From Ephydatia muelleri (taxonomy: Eukaryota > Porifera > Demospongiae > Spongillida > Spongillidae), in the NCBI GenBank assembly GCA_013339895.1, contig JABACO010000012.1:9254277-9318276 (forward strand): a stretch of DNA of 64,000 bases. The letters are read 5' to 3'. A program made the position numbers and the translations under genes. Positions 47,660 through 57,600 of the stretch are shown piece by piece. Within the stretch, counting starts at the first letter, position 1. Each line of letters opens with the position of its first letter. A model generated the notes under the pieces. The model was given only the letters and a program-made list of their open reading frames with translations, did not search any database and had not been told where the DNA came from.

Positions 47660-47848
47660 ATGGGCGACAATGAAATTTACCATCCGGGCTATCGTATTCA
47701 TAGCCACCCCAGGGTGTCTCTCCTTGGAGGCTCAGCTAAACATGAGTGGCGGTCTGGCCTCCCAGTTCTGACCCCGCCCCTGATTAATGGCTGGGGACAC
47801 ACAGTGACATGTACAGAAAAAAAAAAAAAGAGCATAATATGGGCATAA
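47660..47848 (+). CDS. Possible small ORF, 62 residues
   Basis: An open frame starting MGDNEIYHPGYRIHSHPR, continuing with a Gly/Pro/Trp-bearing stretch (SGLPVLTPPLINGWG) that looks like coding sequence. It is short and ends in an A-rich run just before the stop, which may instead be non-coding. It could be an exon of an unrecognised gene. It sits between the start of the unknown intronless gene and the 3' end of ZC3H15. I do not recognise a family. Confidence 0.25.
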   Translation: MGDNEIYHPGYRIHSHPRVSLLGGSAKHEWRSGLPVLTPPLINGWGHTVTCTEKKKKSIIWA

Positions 47849-47855
47849 TGATTAC

Positions 47856-48089
47856 TCAATCTTCGCCAGCCTCATCATCTATCTGCAAAGCATCCAACTC
47901 TTCAGCATCAAAGAGAGCCTCATCAACGGGTACCCCTTCCTCCTCTTGCTGGTCCCCATCACTATCGTCCCTCTCATCACCATCACCTGTGGTGAGAGTA
48001 GAAGTGCTTAACACTGGTAGCCACACCTACTCACTGGGTATATCATAGCCACACCTACTCACTGGGTATACATACATGCACTTACACAC

Positions 48090-48156
<67 letters not shown>

Positions 48157-51100
48157 GCCTGGAACATACTCTCATCCGACGAATGGTACTCCTGATTGTA
48201 CGGGTTGAACTCGTCATCTCCACCCACAGCTCCACCCACTGCACCCGGAGCTCTGGGTTCAGATGGCTTCATTGGACCGAGAGGGTTGGGTGTGTCTGCA
48301 ACAGCCTTGATGAGGGTAACATCTAGGGCTCCCTGCTCATCACCCTGTGGGTGAAGAAGCAGCAGTTGTGAGAACGTAGACACCAGCCCCCAAAGATGCG
48401 TGCCACAGAATGGAGATATTTTATACTCGCTCTTCTGGTTTAAATGTAGATGACCTTCTATGCCCTCCCTCCCTAGTATGATCAAGGACACTCCCTCCTC
48501 CTCCCTCTTCTGGTGCCCTCTGGCTACATGTGCCATCTAGCACTGTGTGCTTTTGCCATCTCCGTTTGAAGTCTAGTTATGTGTGGGGTGTCAATCATTG
48601 CATACTGCATTTGTTATTTGTTGCCTGACAATGAAGCAACAGGCACACACACGTGTGTGTGTGTGTTTGCGTGTGTGAAGATGAGAAGAGAGGTATGTAC
48701 ACACATACTTGTGCGTGAAAAGTAAATACACACCTACAGGTACTTGTACACTGTACCTACCTGTGTGCTGGTGCCTGTGTGCTGATGCCTGTGTGTGCTG
48801 GTACCTGTGTGTTGGTACCTGTGTGCTGGTGCCTGTCTGTGCTGGTACCTGTGTGCTGGTACCTGGTGACTGTGTGCTGGTGCCTGTGTGTGCTGGTGCC
48901 TGTGTGCTGGTGCCTGTGTGCTGGTGCCTGTGTGTGCTGGTGCCTGTGTGTGCTGGTGCCTGTGTGTGCTGGTGCCTGTGTGTTGGTGCCTGTGTGCTGG
49001 TACCTGTGTGCTGGTGCCTGTGTGTGCTGGTGCCTATGTGCTGGTACCTGTGTGCTGGTACCTGTGTGCTGGTGCCTGTGTGTGTTGGTGCCTGTGTGCT
49101 GGTGCCTGTGTGCTGGTGCCTGTGTGTGCTGGTGCCTGTGTGTTGGTGCCTGTGTGCTGGTGCCTGTGTGCTGGTGCCTGTGTGCTGGTGCCTGTGTGTG
49201 CTGGTGCCTGTGTGTGCTGGTGCCTGTGTGTGCTGGTGCCTGTGTGTTGGTGCCTGTGTGCTGGTACCTGTGTGCTGGTGCCTGTGTGTGCTGGTGCCTA
49301 TGTGCTGGTACCTGTGTGCTGGTACCTGTGTGCTGGTGCCTGTGTGTGTTGGTGCCTGTGTGCTGGTGCCTGTGTGCTGGTGCCTGTGTGTGCTGGTACC
49401 TGTGTGTTGGTGCCTGTGTGCTGGTGCCTATGTGCTGGTACCTGTGTGCTGGTACCTGTGTGCTGGTGCCTGTGTGTGTTGGTGCCTGTGTGCTGGTGCC
49501 TGTGTGCTGGTGCCTGTGTGCTGGTACCTGTGTGCTGGTACCTGTGTGTTGGTACCTGTGTGCTAAACTTAGCTAATATTAGGACTAGGGTACTTAGGGT
49601 AGGGCCAAAGGCCCTTAGGGTATGCACGAACTAGGTCAACTTTTCACCCACATTACAAATCCGTTGTCAAAAACACCCGTCTCTTATCCCGAGCTTTTAC
49701 CTTTTTTTTAGGCTACTTCGGGAGACACCTTCGGTGCCATATAGCATGCTTTATATAATTTTTCTTGGTGCCTGTGTGTTGGTACCTGTGTGCAGTGTAC
49801 AACGGAGACACACCCTCACCTGGTCCTCCTCTCTCTGGTACACCACCTCTCCTCCATCTTCATCAAGGTCATCCTCTCCAACCAGCTCGGGGTTGAATTC
49901 AAACATCTCTCGACCACTGATCTGTCCACACATGAGAAGGTAGTGGTAAAGCCAGCAGTCTTTTCACATGTGACCCTCCTCCACTCATCCTTACCCCAAC
50001 AGTTCGACCTGCTTTGAATGCTTCCTTCTTCTTCTCTGACTCAGCTGAATCCTTCTCTCTCCTCTCTTTGATCTGAAAATGGCAACAGGACATATTTAAA
50101 CTGCATTGTTCCACCAAACACCGACTACAGTACCACCCAGACGCAACTTGACACACACATGCGTGAGTAATACGTGAAACGCGGACGTCTCGGCATGATA
50201 AGCAGGTCAGAAAGGAAGTATTGTGCCACAAGAAGGGAGATGCTTGCCTTGGGTGTGGGCTGCTTGCCACACTTCCGGGCCTACCTCTATGGAAAGAAGT
50301 TTACCCTGCGAACAGTAATCGCTACCACTAACATGGAGTCTAGTGGCAGCGATTATCGTGCCAAGACCACCATGTTTCACGCATTACTCTCGCATGCGCG
50401 TGTAAAGTTGCATCTGGGCGGTACTGAAGCATTGCCTCCTCGCTCCTCTACTCCCTCTCCTTCACTCACCTTTCTGTCCTTCCACGCCAAGAAGGAGTCA
50501 AGGGTCACTTTTGTGAGGGGTACGCCTGAGGATGCAAGCTTCTGGCGCTGCAAGAGGGAAAAACACCATGCATGTCATAAGTCATAAGGGTCATTCCACA
50601 TAAGACCAACCAACGAAATGGTCATTACAACTTTCATTTTGCTAAACTCTCTTTTTCTCAACCACGATTATAAGCTCCGTAAGTGACCACAACAGCCACT
50701 AAATAGTTATAACTCAATAGTTAGAAAAGGAACCTAGCAAACCTGCAATAGAAATGTAACGCTTGCGTTGAAATGTATGGCTAATTATAAATTCAGAGCC
50801 TTACAACTCCATGACAGATACTCCGACTCTCAGTACGTAAGAAGCAATGTGTAAAGGACATTCCAGACTTCTAGAATATTTTTAAAATCTTGAAAAAACA
50901 TGTGTTAGGTCCCTTTTCGCAGAAACGATCCCAAATATTGAATAGACGGGCATGACGATTTTGTGATTGTAGGTTAGCAATAGTTATTGTTTCTTGTGAA
51001 AAACATGTGAAATCTCAGATTACAACCATTTCAAACCACAACTGCACACTCTGATGACACTCAGCACCTTAGTTTAGTGATGACTACATCAATAGAGTTT

Positions 51101-52443
51101 CTCAAAACACTTGCTATTGCATCTCATTACATCAGTGAGTCCTACTAAACTTCATGTGCCTCCTCAAATCAAGGTTAGGGTCACACACGCTCAAGTCAAG
51201 GTTAGGGTCACACACACTCAAGTCAAGGTTAGGATCACACACACGCTCTAGTCAAGGTTAGGGTCACACACACTCAAATCAAGGTTACGATCACACACAC
51301 TCAAATCAAGGTTACGATCACACACGCTCAAATCAAGGTTAGGGTCACACACACTCAAATCAAGGTTAGGATCACACACACGCTCAAATCAAGGTTAGGG
51401 TCACACACGCTCAAATCAAGGTTAGGTCACACACACCCAAATCAAGGTTAGGGTCACACACACTCAAATCAAGGTTTGGGTCACACACACTCAAATCAAG
51501 GTTAGGGTCACACACGCTCAAATCAAGGTTAGGTCACACACACTCAAGTCAAGGTTAGGTTATACATGCTCAAATCAAGGTTAGGGTCACACACAGCTCA
51601 AGTCAAGGTTAGGTCACACTTACTCAAATCAAGGTTAGGTCACACACGCTCAAGTCAAGGTTAGGTCACACACACTCAAATCAAGGTTAGGTCACACACA
51701 CTTAAATCAAAGTTAGGTCACACACACTCAAATCAAGGTTAGGGTCATACACGTCAAATCAAGGTTAGGGTCATACATGTTCAGGTAGGGTCACACTCGC
51801 ACAAATCAGCATTAGGGTCACATCAGACCACAGAGGTGTGATTGACATCATCAGTTAACACGTTCTCTACCCAGTGTCACAATCGTAGACCTACCTCCTG
51901 CTCCACAAGCTCCTCCAATGAGATGGTCTGTTCCTCCTCATCCCCTTCTTTCTTCTTCTGCTTCAACACAAACCCAGGGGGAAGGGCGTGTCTGTACATG
52001 CACTTGTCACCGCCATTGGGACACTCCCAGAACCACCCATACAACCCCTTCTCTATGGCCTGTAGGAAGAACTTGCAGACCTGTGCGCATGGGGAGGAGG
52101 ATGAAGGGGGAGGTGGGTCACAGAAGATGTGGTGTGATTTGGCTTCCCTTCCATTTTCACAACCCAAGGCTTACAATGTCTGTCTTCGGCTTTCCTTCCT
52201 CGTCGTGTTTCTTCTTCACAACTTCCTTCAGCTTCTCTTCGTCCCACTTGTCCATGGTGTCTGCACACACACATCCACATCCACACACACACACACACAT
52301 CCACATAGACACACACACACATCCACACACACACACACACAGACCAGCTTAAAGCAATCACCACAAGCCACGTGAGCAAGTGAATAAGTCAACTGGTACA
52401 GACTAACAGACATGCCTACTCTGTCCCCTCTTCTACCATACCA

Positions 52444-52483
<40 letters not shown>

Positions 52484-52561
52484 CTTCTTTTGACTGGCTG
52501 AAGGGCAGGCAAGTAGTCCACTGAACACAACCACAACCACACACACACACACACACACACC

Positions 52562-52601
<40 letters not shown>

Positions 52602-53548
52602 CACAGACAAGAAGCACCAGCCCATTGTTTTGAGCGCAACATTTCAGTTGCAGCAGCTTCAAGAGTTCAAGAGGCTCTGTCAAACCTTGGCATGGTATTT
52701 AGCAACAGCACCCACCCCTCCCCACTCTCTCAGGAGGTATAGGGTCATCATCAAACATATGGCTGAACACTTGGTTACCCCAAAGTAGTAGAGTATCTAT
52801 GGTTGCCCATAGTTACCCCCCCCCCCCCCCCAAACATCATACCGTCTTCCATGTCTCTGGCGTCGACATACATGCTCCTCTTTTCTGCTTTCCCCTCAAG
52901 GGAGAGGTCATGTGAGAACTTGCATTTGTCTCCTTTCCCACACTGGCCCTGCTTGAAGAATACGCACAGAACAGACTTCGGATCAGCACCTGCAACGAGG
53001 CAAATGACTTCTAAAAGGAAACCCAAACGACGAAAGTAAGGGGAAACGCACCTGCGGACACTTTCTGGGCCTGGGCCACGGGCTTTAAGAGGGAGTTGAG
53101 TTCAGCCTTCTGCTTTTCTTCTTCTTCTTTCTTTTTCTATAGTTTTAAGGTACAGCGTGCGCACTAATACCCACCTGTCCACACCGGTACAGCAACCTAC
53201 CTTTTTCTCTATTTCTTCGGCCTTTTTCTGGATGGATAAATATTGTCCGTTAGACGCCGCGGTTGAAATTTAAAAAGCGAAGTACGCTCGTATTCTTTTG
53301 TACAGTTGCATACCTTTTGTAGACTTTGTTGTCCATACTTCACTTGACTTGTGACCTGCTGAATAAACTGCTGTTGTTTCTTCCCCTTCTTGTTCTTCAG
53401 GCCGAAAGTTTTGTCCTATAAGCAAGCAGCAGCTACGATAGGCAAACTGGCCGGACGTCTATAACGCTGGTACCTCGATCACTTTATCCTTCTTCTTCTC
53501 CTGCGTTTTCTTGCTCCCCTGAGCTTGCGCACCTTTCTTCGGTGGCAT
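47856..53548 (-). CDS. ZC3H15: ZC3H15 (DFRP1), CCCH zinc finger partner of DRG1
   Basis: All twelve exons join in phase: 53548-53474, 53415-53314, 53227-53201, 53136-53052, 52989-52843, 52260-52175, 52080-51895, 50547-50470, 50072-49995, 49921-49820, 48344-48170 and 47986-47856, giving 423 residues against 426 in human. The N-terminus is the conserved [24 protein letters not shown] finger 1 is [19 protein letters not shown] (C-x7-C-x5-C-x3-H). Finger 2 runs from [20 protein letters not shown] to GDKCMYRH. Next come [13 protein letters not shown] and [10 protein letters not shown], then [12 protein letters not shown], and an acidic C-terminus with [13 protein letters not shown]. The protein binds and stabilises the translation GTPase DRG1 in the cytoplasm. 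It lies head-to-head with RAB3GAP1. Introns hold large minisatellites, a MITE relative and G/C homopolymers. Confidence 0.95.
48080..48154. repeat. (AC)n microsatellite in last intron of ZC3H15
   Basis: About 37 AC units between the last two exons. Confidence 0.95.
48765..49566. repeat. 14/16-bp minisatellite with higher-order structure, ZC3H15 intron 10
   Basis: More than fifty units of CTGGTGCCTGTGTG, some extended by TG, with GCC/ACC variants. The marker variant TGCCTATGTG recurs at about 49031, 49295 and 49425, spacings of 264 and 130 bp, showing block duplications. The Cys/Val/Leu-rich frames of up to 285 residues here are artefacts; the transcribed gene is on the other strand. Confidence 0.93.
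50722..50932. mobile_element. MITE relative of the 11782-12024 element, left end worn
   Basis: It shares long stretches (for example AATAGAAATGTAACGCTTGC and CCTTACAACTCCATGACAGA) and an intact right terminus, TTTTCGCAGAAACGATCCC. The left terminal repeat is degraded. It lies in intron 7 of ZC3H15, and no target duplication can be read. Confidence 0.8.
51165..51800. repeat. 26-30 bp minisatellite with GGTTAGGGT core, ZC3H15 intron 7
   Basis: About 23 units with core CAAGGTTAGGGTCACACACA. Most units carry TTAGGG or TTAGGT. This is a local array, not telomeric DNA. Confidence 0.92.
52449..52479. repeat. Poly(G) tract, 31 bp
   Basis: In ZC3H15 intron 5; poly(C) on the transcribed strand, about 190 bp before an acceptor. 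Confidence 0.93.
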
Positions 53549-53663
53549 TCTGGAGAATCACACGTGCGGATACCTTTTTTTTGCCGGTGTCTCTCCGATA
53601 TTTCAGCAGCTTGCCCTCATTTCGAAACGATTGCTGATAATTAGATGATCAATCTTGTATCGC
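53549..53663. promoter_or_regulatory. Compact bidirectional promoter, ZC3H15 and RAB3GAP1
   Basis: Only 115 bp separate the two start codons, so both 5' UTRs and the core promoter elements must fit here or overlap. The sequence is free of repeats. No TATA box is evident. Confidence 0.65.
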
Positions 53664-54533
53664 ATGGAAGAAGACGAAGACGACCTTCTGCAGCGGTCCA
53701 TACACGAGATAAACGACTTTACAAACGCTACACCATGGGAAAGGTTTGTTGTGCTTCCAAACGGCTTCTGTGACTAAGTGCTAATATTTTTGCTTCAAGC
53801 TTCATAACGGATGTTGAGAACGTGTTGCATCAGTGGGGACTAGCATCGTCGGAACATGAAGAAGTGGTAGGTCTTTGTGCCGTTGAAACCACCGTGGCAG
53901 AGCGAATTGTTCGGTCGAGTGCTTGCGTTGTCAAGATTCCCCCCCCCCCCCCCCCCCCCCCCCCCGTTCATTCACTCTTGAATCTGACTTTAGCCCACGG
54001 TTGCGCGGAAGCAGCACCGCAAGTCAGAAAGGGTTAAGTATGCCGGGAGAACCTTTGTCATGACTTTGGACGTGTCTGGTGCGACAGTAACCATGCCCGC
54101 GCAAAAAGGTAAACGATGTTTATGGCTGCCCCATAATCCCTGGCGTAGCATGTGAGTTAGGCAGCGGGCGCTTTGCAAAAATAAAAGGCCCATTCTTCTG
54201 TCCTTCCACCTCAGCTGAGAAAGACTTTTGGCCACTAGCCTTCCATGAAATGATGGCAGTCTCCCTTGACTTCCCGCCTAAAGCTCACCATCTCTCCAGG
54301 TGGTGAGTCCTCATTTGTTTAGCATGATCCTTTTAGTAGAGTGTCTACATCATATGCTTGCACATCGCCCCATGTATACAGTGTACTTGTGTGTGTGTGT
54401 GTGCACAAACATACTTATGGACACATGCACATCCACACACATATGCACACACATGAATAAACATGCACACACAACCTCACAATGCACACACACGCACACA
54501 CACACAAACACGTGCACACACACATACACACAT

Positions 54534-54606
<73 letters not shown>

Positions 54607-57600
54607 TGCAGGTATGGTATCACTGAGTTCATTGTGTTGGCCCCAGAGGAGGGCAGCGATGCACTTACCAGTCAAGCCCAGGCTAACCTCATGCTAAGCA
54701 CAGTCTCCATTGCCATTGCCAACACTGGCTGGTAAGATGGCTTCATGGGGAGGGGCTAGAGCCACGCCTCCTTTTGTCTTGGTCCTCAGTGAAACTCCTG
54801 TGTTTGTGCAAGTGCAGCAGAACTGGAGGCAGATGTACCTTGGTGTGTGTCAGGGCAAGAGGGTCAGGACCAACTTCGACATGGTACACTTGCACCACAC
54901 GCCCCCTCAATATAGCCACCTCTCTGGGCTGCTGGATGTCTTCAAAGATAGGCTGGTGTGTGTGTGGGGGGGGATGTGGTGTGAGTGTGGTGTGTGCAGA
55001 GTGTGGTGAGTGTGTTGGAGGTAATTGGTGTGTGTAAGACATGTGGTGAGAGTGTGTGTAAGACATGTGGTGAGAGTGTGTGTAAGATGTGTGGTGAGTG
55101 TTTTTGCAAGATGGTGAGAGTACATGATGTGGGGTGAGTGATGTGGGGTGTGGAGATGTGTGATATGTGAAGTTGGAGGTTGGGAGTGTGTGGCATGTGG
55201 AGATGTGTGCTGTGAGGGATGTGTAGTTTTATGGGTGTGTGAGGGTGTGGAATGTTTGAAGTGTGGGAGACCTGTGCTTGGTGCTCTGTTGCTTGGTGCT
55301 CTGTTGCTTGGTGCTCTGTTGCTTGGTGTGAAGCAGAGGTAGTGAGTGGTTGCATTGTTCTTCTCTAAAGCGGTGCCCTTTGCCCAAGATGGATCCAGTC
55401 AGCATTGCCATCAGATTCACTTACGTGTTGAGGCATTGGAGCTTGGACGAATGGCCTGTTGAACCTTTAGGTAAGGGAGGGAGGGAGGGAGGGAGGAGGG
55501 ACATTAGCCTCTAGGTGAGGGAGGGGAGGGAGGAACATTAGCCTCTAGGTGAGGGAGGGGAAGGAGGGGGACATTAGCCCAGGGAGGGGAGAGAGGGACA
55601 TTAGCCTCAAGATGAGGGAGGGACATTAGGGCCCTCAAGGTGAGGGAGGGACATTAGCTTCTAGGTGAGGGAGGGGAGGGAGGGACATTAGCTTCTAGGT
55701 GAGGGAGGGGAGGGAGGGACATTAGCTTCTAGGTGAGGGAGGGGAGGGAGGGACATTAGCTTCTAGGTGAGGGAGGCAGGGACATTAGCCTCTAGGTGAG
55801 GGAAGGGAGGGAGGGACATTAGCTTCTAGGTGGGGGAGGGGAGGGAGGGACATTATTTGAACCCCTAGCTAGGTAAGAGGGGCATTTATTTGATGTATGG
55901 CACAGTCAAACAATGGACCAAAGACTATCTCCTCAGGGGGCGAGCAGGAGGGACTTGGTGCTACACTGCAAGGGATGCTTCCTGTGGGAGCCTTGTCTGA
56001 CCCTGTACAGTGAGTGGTGTGTGTGTGCCTTGTCTGGCCCTGTACAGTGAGTGGTGTGTGTGAGCCTTGTCTGGCCCTGTGCAGTGAGTGGTGTGTGGGA
56101 GCCTTGTCTGACCCTGTGCAGTGAGTGGTGTGTGGGAGCCTTGTCTGACCCTGTGCAGTGAGTGGTGTGTGGGAGCCTTGTCTGACCCTGTGCAGTGAGT
56201 GGTGTGTGGGAGCCTTGTCTGACCCTGTGCAGTGAGTGGTGTGTGGGAGCCTTGTCTGACCCTATGCAGTGAGTGGTGTGTGGGAGCCTTGTCTGACCCT
56301 GTGCAGTGAGTGGTGTGTGTGTGCCTTGTCTGGCCCTGTACAGTGAGTGGTGTGTGTGAGCCTTGTCTGACCCTGTGCAGTGAGTGGTGTGTGGGAGCCT
56401 TGTCTGACCCTGTGCAGTGAGTGGTGTGTGGGAGCCTTGTCTGACCCTGTGCAGTGAGTGGTGTGTGGGAGCCTTGTCTGACCCTGTGCAGTGAGTGGTG
56501 TGTGGGAGCCTTGTCTGGCGCTGTGCAGTGAGTGGTGTGTGTGTGCGTGGGGGAAGTGGTGAGACCAGAGCACATTTTCTTGCCGCAGAGAGTTGCATTT
56601 GTCTGCAGTGTGGCCAAATCTGACAGAGGAGTTTGTCGTCCACAACTCCGCCCACTCGTAAGGGGAACCCCCTCCCTGTCTCTCTCACCTCACATGACCT
56701 GTTCTGTTTGTTTTTTGGTTTCTTTGCAGAGACCTCAATCCTACCAATGCACCAGTTTGGACAGTGAGGCTTGCATTGGCCAAGCAGAGCAGTTCTCTGC
56801 TGGGTAAGTGTGACGTCTTTCTCCTCTCATATTCTGCCTATGTGTGCCATGACCCTCACCTGTAAATATAGGGGTCCAGGGTATACGTCCCCCTCTCCAA
56901 CCTCCAATCCCCCCCAAGTTACTTGTGGACCTTGAATAACCCTTTGAACGCTGACTATCCCCTTGACCCCTTTAACCCCTTGATCCTGATGAACCATTAA
57001 CCCCTGACTATCCCCTTGACCACTGATGAATCGTTAACCCCTGACTATCCCCTTGACCACTGATGAATCGTTAACCCCTGACTATCCCCTTGACCCCTGA
57101 TGAATCATTAACCCTGACTATTCCCTTGACCCCTGATGAATCATTAACCTTTTGATCCCTGATGAACCGTTAACCTCTAACTATCCTGATCCTGATGAAC
57201 CAATGAAACCTGACTATCCTCTTGACCTTGACTATCCTCTTGACCTTGACCTCGCTACACTGACGTACAAACTCGTCTAGCTGAACACTTGTTGTGCTTT
57301 GTGAAGCTAGGCCACACCCACGAGGAGTTCTCAGAGCTGGTGGGTTCCCTGACAGAGGAGGATGACATCACAAGGCCACCAGACTTCAGCACTGCCCTGA
57401 GTCGTCTGACCGATCCCAATCCCAATGTCATTGGGTCCCCGGTCCTTTCTGCGGCCATGTCTTATTCTAGCAGTCAGCGTGTGGAGCTTGCTAGCCAGAG
57501 GGAGGCCATGGCCATGGTGGGAACTGAGCTGGATGAGGTGGTGACGGTGAGTGCATGTGTGAGGGTGTGAGGGTGAGTGCATGTGTGATGGTGAGTGCAT

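Noticed and set aside
48709..49634. Three plus-strand frames of 248-285 residues rich in Cys, Val and Leu, resembling a cysteine-rich secreted or membrane protein
   Set aside because: Product of the 14/16-bp minisatellite in an intron of ZC3H15; all three frames are open with the same composition.
51165..51800. Regularly spaced repeats considered as a CRISPR array
   Set aside because: The units are head-to-tail with no unique spacers, in an intron of an animal gene. The same holds for the arrays at 21483, 36606 and 44936.
53822..54037. Plus-strand frame with a poly-Pro run
   Set aside because: It begins in true exon 2 of RAB3GAP1 but then reads through the intronic poly(C) tract; the donor at 53867 ends the exon.
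55933..56688. Minus-strand frames of up to 251 residues with THHSLHRVRQGSH repeats
   Set aside because: Antisense translation of the 37-bp junction minisatellite of RAB3GAP1.
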